A model generated the notes under the pieces. It did not search any database and was not told the DNA's origin. It saw nothing but the letters and a program-made list of their open reading frames with translations. Of a DNA stretch of 48,991 nt, positions 41,772-48,991 are shown piece by piece (the stretch's first letter is position 1; each line of letters opens with the position of its first letter). Where the stretch lies: positions 1-48,991 of the forward strand of contig CAQGLR010000027.1 in NCBI GenBank assembly GCA_948794795.1, written 5' to 3'. Position numbers and translations under genes: made by a program. Source of the DNA: an uncultured Lachnospiraceae bacterium. GTDB taxonomy: Bacteria; Bacillota; Clostridia; Lachnospirales; Lachnospiraceae.

Positions 41772-41800
41772 ATATAACTATTTAATTTTTGTTTGTACAA
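41772..41800 (-). promoter_or_regulatory. Candidate promoter of amino-acid uptake operon
   Basis: In minus-strand sense TTGTAC (41795-41800), a 17-bp spacer, and TTATAT (41772-41777). Transcription would start near 41765, so the hairpin at 41725-41762 would form the very 5' end of the RNA. Confidence 0.4.
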
Positions 41801-41926
41801 AATACAGACTGTAAGTAATACTATATACTAATTTATTTAGTTTGGCAAGTAAAAGACTTGAAAGTTCCACGTCCGTTTCATAAATTCCAATAATTTCTAT
41901 TTATTTTTGAAGAGACAGACGGTTTC

Positions 41927-41977
41927 CGTGCCAAAGCCACATAACTTGTGAAATATCCAATTTTCAAACATAACCTA
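41927..41977. repeat. Right-end fragment of the hairpin element
   Basis: AAAGCCACATAACTTGTG followed by TTTTCAAACATAACCTA matches about 50 bp of the right end of the complete copy in reverse (AGAGCCACATAATTTGTG...TTTTCAAACACGCCCTA). It runs into the M20 peptidase gene and provides its last codons. Confidence 0.65.
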
Positions 41978-43118
41978 GTATTACATCAAGTGCTGTCATT
42001 GCCATTGCCTTAGCTGCTATATGCAGAAGTTTCTTTGCCCCGGCAGAACCTGCAACTTCAATAAAACCTTGTTCATGCACACCTGCATCTGATATATGGG
42101 TTGTATCCAGTGTTGTATAACATGTAGGGCAAATATAAGATACATTGCCTATATCTGTACTTTCACAGTTGTATTTATCCCCTTCCTTAAGACCTGTTAT
42201 CCCAAGCTTTGCAAGATTGGCTTCCATAAAGTTATCCAGTTCTTTATTATGTTTAATATCATAGAATGTATTCTGTGCCCTTTTAAACCGGAACCTAGCA
42301 CCTGTCATAAGGCTTGCACCCTTGCCAATATTTACAATACGTTCTACTGCTTTTTCAAGAATATCTTTATTGACAGCCCTTATAAATATCCACATTGATG
42401 AATACCCAGGTATAATATTAGGCGTCTGCCCGCCATTAGTTATTGTTTCATGGATTTTCACACCTGGTCCAAACTGCTGTCTCATTGCATTAATCCCAGC
42501 CATAACAAGATGGCAGGCATCCAGTGCATTAATTCCATTCTCAGGCTCTTTTGCTGCATGTGCTGCCTTTCCATAAAATTCAAACACATAATCAGTCATT
42601 GCCAGTGCTGTTGTAGCCACACAGTTTTCCCTGCCAAGATGCATCTGTAATACTGCATCAATACCATTAAATGCACCTTTCTCTGCAAGGGTAATTTTAC
42701 TTCCAGATTTCTCTTCAGAAGGTGTCCCAATAAGGATAATATTTCCATTAAACATTCCACTTATACTGGCAAGCGAAGCCGCTGCCGCCATTGTACTGCC
42801 TGCAATCCAGTTATGTCCACATGCATGTGCTGGCTGGTCATGGTTCTCCCCGTATCCAGGAAGTGCATCATACTCTGCAAGAAATGCAACTGTCCTGCCT
42901 TCACCATTTCCATACTCTGCCCTGAATGAAGTTTCAATCCCAAGATACGGATATGTAATTTTAAACCCTCTTTCACGCAATTTTCCTGCAAGATACGCAG
43001 AAGATTTATACTCCTCATCACTCACCTCAGGATTATTAAATATATAATCACTTATATCTTCTGCCCATTTCCCTATATTATCTTCCGCTTTGCATACAGT
43101 CTTTTTAACTTCTTCCAT
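41964..43118 (-). CDS. M20-family metallopeptidase/amidohydrolase
   Basis: 384 aa from the ATG at 43118 (AAAGGA upstream; a five-codon longer frame is less likely). M20D/AbgB-like: AEYDALPGYGENHDQPAHAC with GHNW supplies metal ligands, IGTPSEEKSGSK the catalytic Glu, then a dimerisation domain (about 180-295) and HISDAGVHEQGF with a further ligand His. Members cleave amide bonds of N-acyl amino acids, dipeptides or aminobenzoyl-glutamate. The last residues LGYV and the TGA stop are written by the end of a hairpin element (TAGGTTATGTTTGAAAA in sense), so the original C-terminus may have differed. Upstream of the amino-acid uptake operon on the same strand. Confidence 0.9.
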   Translation of the reverse strand: MEEVKKTVCKAEDNIGKWAEDISDYIFNNPEVSDEEYKSSAYLAGKLRERGFKITYPYLGIETSFRAEYGNGEGRTVAFLAEYDALPGYGENHDQPAHACGHNWIAGSTMAAAASLASISGMFNGNIILIGTPSEEKSGSKITLAEKGAFNGIDAVLQMHLGRENCVATTALAMTDYVFEFYGKAAHAAKEPENGINALDACHLVMAGINAMRQQFGPGVKIHETITNGGQTPNIIPGYSSMWIFIRAVNKDILEKAVERIVNIGKGASLMTGARFRFKRAQNTFYDIKHNKELDNFMEANLAKLGITGLKEGDKYNCESTDIGNVSYICPTCYTTLDTTHISDAGVHEQGFIEVAGSAGAKKLLHIAAKAMAMTALDVILGYV

Positions 43119-43284
43119 AAAATATCCTTTCATATTTATATACTGGTAATATCTGCACTAAAATTTTATTTTACATATTACTTCTGCTATGATATGATAA
43201 CTTTTAATTAAGATTAAGATGCCAGAATAATACAAAACCAGCCTGTATAGAATACTATTCCAACTTTCACCAAAGTATATATTA

Positions 43285-43426
43285 CAGCAGCAGGTTAATT
43301 ATTTTGTACTAAGCGGCTATTGGAAAACGCCAGTGCTTAGCCCTTGTATTTTAAGGGGTTATGCACTGCTGCGTTTTCCATTAAGCGGAAGCGTGCCGCC
43401 AGGTGCAAAATAATTAACTGCTGCTG
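43285..43426. repeat. Second-type hairpin repeat, 142 bp
   Basis: The outer arms CAGCAGCAGGTTAATTATTTTG / CAAAATAATTAACTGCTGCTG pair almost perfectly and differ from the TIRs of the other element. The centre (ACGCCAGTGCTTAGCCCTTG then TATTTTAAGGGGTTATGCAC and TGCTGCG) is clearly related to the centre of copies A1/A2 (ACGCTGGTGCTTAAGCCTTG then TTCTTTAAGGCTTTATGCAC and CATTGCG). So the same core hairpin occurs with different arms. It fills the gap between the divergent M20 peptidase and YczE-like genes, where both promoters must lie. Confidence 0.7.
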
Positions 43427-43489
43427 TCCACAAACTCTTGTACAAACTGGCAAAAATTCCAACATCTTAACCATATGAGGAGGTATAAA

Positions 43490-44137
43490 ATGAAATTTAA
43501 AATCACTAAACAATGGATTAAAAAATTCTTATTAATGCTTATATCTGTAATATTAATGGGATTTTCCGTTTCACTGCTCGTACTTACAGATATGGGAACT
43601 GACCCATGTTCGGCAATGAATTATGGAGTATCTGCCAAAATTGGCATGTCATTTGGTACATACCAGCTATTACTCAATATTGTACTATTAGTATTTGTAG
43701 TAATCTTTGACCGTTCACTTATAGGTACTGGTACAATAGGCAATATGGTACTGGTTGGGTATACAGCAGACTTCTGCAGCCATATATGGCGTGATATCTG
43801 CCATATTCCTGCTTCCCTTCCACTTGGTGTACGCATAGGAATACTTATACCTGCCCTTATAGTTTTTGTAACTGCTGCTGCATGTTATATGAACAGTGGA
43901 TGCGGAATGGCACCATATGATGCGGTATCTTTTATTCTAAATGACAAAATTGAAAAAGCCACCAATAAAGACAACCTGTTTAAAATTGTCCGCTTCTTTT
44001 TTGACCTGTTTGCAATGACTATTGGCATAATAACAGGAGGTGAAGCAGGGCTGATAACAGCAATTATGGTAATAACACTTGGCTGGACAGTAGATTTTAT
44101 TGGCAAATTCTTTAACAAACATGGATTTCTGGCATAA
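43490..44137 (+). CDS. YczE/YyaS/YitT-family membrane protein
   Basis: 215 aa from the ATG at 43490 (GAGGAGG 7 nt upstream; the frame extends five codons further). Five or six membrane helices; the conserved start LLMLISVILMGFSVSLLVLT followed by DMGTDPCSAMNYG, and CGMAPYDAVSF in the middle, identify the YczE group (COG2364). Function of the group is unknown; some members act as membrane accessory proteins. It ends 5 bp from the convergent gene at 44143, with no terminator between. Confidence 0.88.
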   Translation: MKFKITKQWIKKFLLMLISVILMGFSVSLLVLTDMGTDPCSAMNYGVSAKIGMSFGTYQLLLNIVLLVFVVIFDRSLIGTGTIGNMVLVGYTADFCSHIWRDICHIPASLPLGVRIGILIPALIVFVTAAACYMNSGCGMAPYDAVSFILNDKIEKATNKDNLFKIVRFFFDLFAMTIGIITGGEAGLITAIMVITLGWTVDFIGKFFNKHGFLA

Positions 44138-44142
44138 CACAT

Positions 44143-45327
44143 CTATTCATATTTAACCCAGAAAGAACACCTTGAATAAATATTATTACTATCTGAAGGT
44201 GCTTCTGCAACAGAAGCATCTTCTTTTACATAATATACACTGCCTGCACTTGCCCCGCTGTCCCTAAGCCAGTAACTTTTTCCTTGGTTTATAATAATAT
44301 CCTTATACTTTTCATATTGTTCTTTCCCAATTATAAAGATAAGTTCTTTTTCCTTTTTCTTTCCTATATTTAACTGGCCCTGTATTACCATTGCAGACTT
44401 TTCTTCTTCACTAAACTTATTAATATAGTCTGTATTAAGCCATTGGCACAATGTTGATTCATGCCATATACTATTTCCCTTTTCATCAAAACACTTTTTT
44501 ATGCCTGTACCATTTTCAAACAATAATGCCTGGCTGCCTGCCTTATCTAATAAAATCCATTCATCTTCACCATACCTTACTATAGTACCAGGTAAAGCTT
44601 CCTTAATAAACTTCTTTTCTAATCCACAAGCTTTCTTATACGCATCAAGTTTATTTTGTGCTAGTTTATAATTTAACAATGCTTTATCATAAGAACCTTT
44701 CTCTTCAAACTCTTGTGCTAAATTATAATAACACTCTTTCATATTTCCATTACCATTAAGTATACCGCCAGACTTTTTATAATAATCTATAGCAGTGTAA
44801 TATTCATCCTTTGACTGGTAATACATACCCTGTACTAAAGGACAAAATGGTGTATTTACAAACACTACAACAACTATGATAATTATACAAAGTACAATTC
44901 CACGCCTTTTATATACAGCTATTGTTTCAAGCTTCCTTATTCCTTTCTGGCATATACTTATATTATCATTACACTCCTGTTTCTTATATCCAAATTTTCT
45001 TACACGCTTAAAATCTTCTGCTGCATCAACAAAGTCACTTTTACTTTTAGCATTTTCAAGTTTTAATACAGCTTCTTCAAAAGTCTTTTCTGTACCATTA
45101 TCTATTGCATCCTGTGCAGCTTTTATACATATTTCTTTACGTTCTGCTGAATCTTTGTAATTGCCAAGTTTATCAAACTTCTTTGCTGCGTCTTCTAATG
45201 AAGACACTTCTCTTTCAAACCTTTTTACACAGTCCACAGCTTCCATTAAACTCACAGCTGAACGGTATAAGTTTTCTTCTTTAGAAAGTTTCTCTTTCTT
45301 TTTTGCCAGTCTTTTTGTCCCTGCCAT
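44143..45327 (-). CDS. TPR-like membrane protein with DUF6273 C-terminal domain
   Basis: 394 aa from the ATG at 45327 (GGAGG 6 nt upstream); a 36-codon longer frame overlaps the MATE gene and is rejected. Cytoplasmic N-terminal part (1-110) with two TPR-like repeats (EDAAKKFDKLGNYKDSAERK, AEDFKRVRKFGYKKQECNDN), membrane helix at about 122-145, extracellular TPR-like helices (YYTAIDYYKKSGG), then a DUF6273 domain (about 240-394) with the typical STLCQWLNTDYINKFSEEEK and YWLRDSG. DUF6273 occurs in secreted/surface proteins of gut Clostridia; function not known. Confidence 0.83.
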   Translation of the reverse strand: MAGTKRLAKKKEKLSKEENLYRSAVSLMEAVDCVKRFEREVSSLEDAAKKFDKLGNYKDSAERKEICIKAAQDAIDNGTEKTFEEAVLKLENAKSKSDFVDAAEDFKRVRKFGYKKQECNDNISICQKGIRKLETIAVYKRRGIVLCIIIIVVVVFVNTPFCPLVQGMYYQSKDEYYTAIDYYKKSGGILNGNGNMKECYYNLAQEFEEKGSYDKALLNYKLAQNKLDAYKKACGLEKKFIKEALPGTIVRYGEDEWILLDKAGSQALLFENGTGIKKCFDEKGNSIWHESTLCQWLNTDYINKFSEEEKSAMVIQGQLNIGKKKEKELIFIIGKEQYEKYKDIIINQGKSYWLRDSGASAGSVYYVKEDASVAEAPSDSNNIYSRCSFWVKYE

Positions 45328-45418
45328 ATAAAGCCTCCCTTCCATAACGAGATATATGCTAATAACAGCCTGGATTTTACTATAACACTTTTTATAAATA
45401 TGCCAGCTAATCCTCTGT

Positions 45419-46792
45419 TTATTTAATTTTCTCAACTTTTTCCTTAGATAAAATTTTATTTATATTTAATAAAAACAACGTAATTGCAGTTATTGCAGAT
45501 ATAAAATCTGATACTGGTTCTGCCAGGTATACACCATCTGCACCTAAAAACATTGGAAATATAATTGCAAGTGGTGTAAGCAGTATTACTTTTCTTAACA
45601 TAGCTATTACCAGTGAAATTTTGGCTTGCCCAAGCGCAAGGAATGTGGGCTGTATTGCCATCTGTACTCCAAAAAGAAGCATTCCACACATAAATAAAGG
45701 CATTTTCTGGCATACAAGTTTTATTACTTCTGTATCTTCTGTAAAAACCTTTGCAAATATACCTGGAAAAGCCATAACTATAACTGTTCCTGCAAATGAA
45801 AAACTCCCACATACCAGAATCATCTTTCTATATGCCTGCCTTACACGCTCAAAATTCTGTGCACCATAATTATAACTTATAACTGGCTGGACACCCTGCG
45901 TAAACCCTCCAACTGGTGCTGAGAAAAACTGCATTACACTTTGCATTATTGTAAGTGAAGCAACATATATATCACCACCATATTTCTGTAACCCCCTGTT
46001 CATAACTATTGATATAAGGCTCTCTGTAGCCCTCATCACAAATGGCGATATACCTAATGAAAATACAGGTTTTATTATTTTTAAATCAGGTTTCATATAT
46101 TTAAGCCTGATTTTTAACAATGCTTTTTTACTTGTCAGGAAATAAACTACCCATATAGCAGACAGTCCTTGTGAAATAACAGTAGCTATTGCTGCCCCCT
46201 TTACTTCCATTTTAAATACAAATATAAATAATGGGTCAAGTATTATATTCACAATAGCTCCAACAAGCACAGAGCCCATTGCTACACCTGGATTTCCCTG
46301 TGCTATGATATAAGTGTTAAGCCCAAGTGCAATTTCTACAAATATTGTTCCCACCAGATACCATGATAAGTATGTGCCTGCATATGAAATAGTTGCATTA
46401 CTTGCACCAAATGCATATAATAAAGGCTTCTGCCATATATAAAATACAAGCATAAGGATAATTGTAAAAAATACAAGAAGAAATGTACCATTTCCTAATA
46501 TTTTCTCTGCATGGTCTTTATCACCTTTACCAAGCCATATTGAAGAAAGTGGTGCTCCTCCCTGCCCCACAAAAGCTGAAAATGCTGATATAAATACAAC
46601 TATTGGCAAAGCTACTCCTACCCCTGTAAGTGCACTGGCACTGGCTCCTGGTATATGCCCTATATATATACGGTCTACAATATTATAAAGTATATTTATT
46701 ATCTGTGCCACTATTGTAGGAATTGCCATTTTAAACATTAATTTATCCAGGCTGCCTTCCCCAAGTGCTTTATCATTATTTACTACAGACAT
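45419..46792 (-). CDS. MATE-family efflux transporter
   Basis: 457 aa from the ATG at 46792 (GGAGG 8 nt upstream). Twelve predicted membrane helices in two MatE repeats; start pattern LGEGSLDKLMFKMAIPTIVA and IVDRIYIGHIPGASA are typical of the clostridial group. Exports cationic drugs or metabolites using Na+ or H+. Begins 21 bp after the helicase stop, so the two are probably co-transcribed. Confidence 0.93.
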   Translation of the reverse strand: MSVVNNDKALGEGSLDKLMFKMAIPTIVAQIINILYNIVDRIYIGHIPGASASALTGVGVALPIVVFISAFSAFVGQGGAPLSSIWLGKGDKDHAEKILGNGTFLLVFFTIILMLVFYIWQKPLLYAFGASNATISYAGTYLSWYLVGTIFVEIALGLNTYIIAQGNPGVAMGSVLVGAIVNIILDPLFIFVFKMEVKGAAIATVISQGLSAIWVVYFLTSKKALLKIRLKYMKPDLKIIKPVFSLGISPFVMRATESLISIVMNRGLQKYGGDIYVASLTIMQSVMQFFSAPVGGFTQGVQPVISYNYGAQNFERVRQAYRKMILVCGSFSFAGTVIVMAFPGIFAKVFTEDTEVIKLVCQKMPLFMCGMLLFGVQMAIQPTFLALGQAKISLVIAMLRKVILLTPLAIIFPMFLGADGVYLAEPVSDFISAITAITLFLLNINKILSKEKVEKIK

Positions 46793-46813
46793 TAACTTAT
46801 CCTCCTGCAATGG

Positions 46814-48664
46814 TTATTTAATAATTTCCTGGACAAAACATGATATATCTGCCTTTTTATTAAATCTTTCTTTTATATAACTAATATGAAGATATTCTTT
46901 AGCCCTTGTCATTGCTACATAAAACATGCGTCTTTCTTCTTCTATATCATCATCCAGTACAGCTTTATTATGTGGAATAACCCCGTCATTAGCATCTGGA
47001 ATAAATACACAACTGTATTCAAGACCTTTTGCCCCATGCATTGTAAGTACAATAACAAAATCTCCTTCCTGCTCCTGTCCATCCATTATAGCCCTGCTTT
47101 TGCCTGCCTGCTCTTTTAATTCTTCACCATATAACTTAATATATTCAAACCATGCATCAAAACTTTTCTGTTCTTTTGCTTCCTCCTGGATTTCATCAAG
47201 AACCAGCATAAGGTCATCCGCACGTATTCCTTTGTTGTCTGCATACTCTTTTATATAATCATCATATCCTATTCCTTTTCTTATAAAATTAATTGCAGCA
47301 AATGGTTTTAAACTTGCCAGGAAATGTAAATCACTTTTAAACTGTTCTATCCTGCTTAACATCCATATTTTATCTTCATAAAAAGATTCAAGCATATCTA
47401 TATCAACATAAGGGTCTGTAAATGCATTTCTATGTATATACCTGACAGGCCTGTTTATTATTCTTAAAAACAATGCCCTTTCCCTGTTACCCAAGGCTAT
47501 TTTTATATATGCAAGTATATCTTTTGCAATCCAGTGCTCATATATATTAGGTATTCTTTCCTTCATTACAAATGGTATATTATACTCCATCAGCTTTGAA
47601 GCAAGTGCACGTGCTTGTATATTAGTGCGGAATAATACAGCAATTTCACTATATGGCATACCATTACGCCTGTATTCAATAATCTTCCTGCATATATACT
47701 CATTCTCTTCTCTAAGCCCATTAAATTCTTTTATATCTACCAGGTTTTTATCTCTTCCAGATGAAACCAGCTTTTTAGTAATCCTGTTTTTATTATGTTT
47801 TATAAGACAGCTTGCCGCTTTTACAATCTGGGGGCTGCACCTGTAATTTATGCTAAGTGTATATTTTTCTGCATTTTTATAATCTCTTAAGAACTGTTTC
47901 ATAATATCAGGCTTTGCCCCACGGAAGCTGTATATTGACTGGTCATCATCACCAACGATAAATACATTATTTTCAGGATATGCCAGAAGTTTTATTACAT
48001 CATATTGTACACGGTTAATATCCTGGAACTCATCTACCAGTATAAATGGATACTGCCTGTGCCACATATTTAATATATCTTTACGTTGTGATAAAAGCTC
48101 ATAACAGTATACAAGCATATCATCAAAATCAATAAGTCTTTGTTTTACCAGCATATCCTGGTATTTATTATATATTTTCCTAAATATATCCCTGGGACAG
48201 TTCATTGAATAATAATGTTCTAAATCTATCCTGCCTCCTTTCACCATACTTATTTCTGCTTCTATATCATTTAAAAATTCATTCTCATCTTGTATATCAA
48301 TATCAAATCCTGAAACAATTTCCCTTAATATATTTCTTTTAACATTGTCACGTATTATATTATCTGATGTATAATTATAAGCAATTTTTAATATTGTAAA
48401 AAAAATTGCATGGAATGTACCAAATTGTACTTTACCTGCATTATTTCCCATTAATGCCTGGTAACGCCTCTTCATTTCAACAGCAGCCGCCTTTGTAAAT
48501 GTAATTACAAGTATATTTGATGGATTAACCTGGTATTCCTGTACCAGACAACGTACACGTTCAGTTATAACACGGGTTTTGCCAGACCCAGGTGTACCTA
48601 ATACAAGACATGGCCCTTTAAAGTGCTTTGCTGCCTTTTTCTGTTCACTATTAAGATTAAACAT
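46814..48664 (-). CDS. UvrD/PcrA-like superfamily 1 DNA helicase
   Basis: 616 aa, shorter than PcrA (over 700 aa). Motif I GTPGSGKTRV, Ia ITFTKAAAVEMKRR, II FILVDEFQDIN, III GDDDQSIYSFRGA, IV INYRCSPQIVKAA, V VLTMHGAKGLEYSCVFIPDA, VI RMFYVAMTRAKEYL. The C-terminal extension that contacts RNA polymerase in PcrA is missing. Unwinds DNA 3'-5' in repair or replication restart. Lies directly downstream of an rRNA operon on the same strand, behind a strong terminator. Confidence 0.93.
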   Translation of the reverse strand: MFNLNSEQKKAAKHFKGPCLVLGTPGSGKTRVITERVRCLVQEYQVNPSNILVITFTKAAAVEMKRRYQALMGNNAGKVQFGTFHAIFFTILKIAYNYTSDNIIRDNVKRNILREIVSGFDIDIQDENEFLNDIEAEISMVKGGRIDLEHYYSMNCPRDIFRKIYNKYQDMLVKQRLIDFDDMLVYCYELLSQRKDILNMWHRQYPFILVDEFQDINRVQYDVIKLLAYPENNVFIVGDDDQSIYSFRGAKPDIMKQFLRDYKNAEKYTLSINYRCSPQIVKAASCLIKHNKNRITKKLVSSGRDKNLVDIKEFNGLREENEYICRKIIEYRRNGMPYSEIAVLFRTNIQARALASKLMEYNIPFVMKERIPNIYEHWIAKDILAYIKIALGNRERALFLRIINRPVRYIHRNAFTDPYVDIDMLESFYEDKIWMLSRIEQFKSDLHFLASLKPFAAINFIRKGIGYDDYIKEYADNKGIRADDLMLVLDEIQEEAKEQKSFDAWFEYIKLYGEELKEQAGKSRAIMDGQEQEGDFVIVLTMHGAKGLEYSCVFIPDANDGVIPHNKAVLDDDIEEERRMFYVAMTRAKEYLHISYIKERFNKKADISCFVQEIIK

Positions 48665-48697
48665 TTATATATTACCCTTCATAAAACATTATAGAAA

Positions 48698-48749
48698 AAA
48701 AGCTTTTGCCGTATAAGTTATAACTATAACCTATATAGCAAAAGCTTTT
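48698..48749 (-). terminator. rRNA operon terminator
   Basis: GCAAAAGCTTTT and AAAAGCTTTTGC arms enclose a further inner palindrome (ATAGGTTATAGTTATAACTTAT), with a run of seven T after the stem in minus-strand sense. It lies about 60 bp after the 23S 3' end and 30 bp before the helicase start. Confidence 0.8.
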
Positions 48750-48811
48750 GTTACTTATATCTTCAAAACTGTATACTGTATCCAGATTTACATAATATAT
48801 GCATATTATAC

Positions 48812-48991
48812 TTTGGTCAAGCCCTCGGCCTATTAGTGACAGCCAGCTGAACACTTTACAGTGCTTACACTCCTGCCCTATCTACCTCGTCGTCTTCAAG
48901 GGGCCTTACTGGATTGCTCCAGGGATATCTAATCTCAAGGGGGGCTTCACGCTTAGATGCCTTCAGCGTTTATCCCGTCCAGACTTGGCTG
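48812..48991 (-). rRNA. 23S ribosomal RNA, 3' end (partial)
   Basis: The reverse strand reads the conserved 3' domain of 23S rRNA: GACGGGATAAACGCTGAAGG, CATCTAAGCGTGAAGCC, GACGACGAGGTAGATAGG, and the 3' end GCCGAGGGCTTGACC. The gene continues beyond the window. The mature end is placed near 48812 by homology. No 5S gene follows before the terminator. Confidence 0.95.

Noticed and set aside
43285..43426. Ordinary transcription terminator
   Set aside because: Lies between divergent promoters, is 142 bp long with a nested structure and shares its core with the other repeats, so a repeat element explains it better.
48672..48854. 60-codon frame at the right end
   Set aside because: Overlaps the 23S rRNA 3' end and its terminator.

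Overview
The window is AT-rich, densely coded chromosomal DNA from a low-GC Gram-positive bacterium. The gene content points to an anaerobic gut-type Clostridia, most likely Lachnospiraceae: clostridial OGG glycosylase, LytTR/GHKL signalling, BspA-like leucine-rich surface protein, GH5 cellulase, DUF6273 protein, TIR/propeller protein and several heterodimeric ABC exporters. Genus cannot be fixed from the sequence. The right edge enters the 3' end of a 23S rRNA gene on the minus strand. No tRNA, CRISPR array or intact transposase was seen.

Layout. 0.1-7.4 kb: an orphan hypothetical gene, a LytTR response regulator with a short GHKL kinase, then two overlapping ABC exporter genes whose promoter region is built from two copies of a hairpin repeat. 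7.5-9.1 kb: an Lsa-like ABC-F gene behind a terminator-type leader. 9.4-15.6 kb: a secreted M13 peptidase with Ig-like domains, followed (in transcription order radical SAM/SPASM, ABC exporter, peptide) by a compact RiPP-type locus ending in a 56-residue peptide with eight cysteines in NGxGCxC blocks. 15.8-21.9 kb: ABC ATPase, two ABC-2 permeases, NarL-type kinase and regulator (Lnr/YfiJKLMN-like), then an EamA transporter. 22-26.5 kb: a patchwork of repeat ends, small membrane-anchored genes, a truncated DUF4956 gene, a MerR-ABC operon and a truncated metallo-beta-lactamase-fold gene. 26.5-33 kb: an XRE regulator, then a tightly packed DHH phosphoesterase - TIR/propeller - OGG glycosylase operon. 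33-40 kb: a BspA-like surface protein, an ECF sigma/anti-sigma/membrane operon and a GH5 cellulase. 39.2-43.1 kb: an amino-acid ABC uptake operon with a complete repeat inserted inside it, and an M20 peptidase whose last codons come from a repeat end. 43.3-48.7 kb: YczE-like protein, TPR-DUF6273 protein, MATE exporter, UvrD-like helicase. 48.7-49.0 kb: rRNA terminator and 23S rRNA.

The most interesting systems are (1) the Cys-rich peptide / radical SAM / exporter locus, (2) the DHH-TIR-glycosylase operon, which pairs a candidate NAD-consuming domain with a nucleotide phosphoesterase and a DNA repair enzyme, and (3) a family of about 260-bp TA-flanked hairpin elements with ends starting GGGCGTGTTTGAAAA, present as full, nested and partial copies, lying in promoters, inside an operon and at the ends of broken or remodelled genes.
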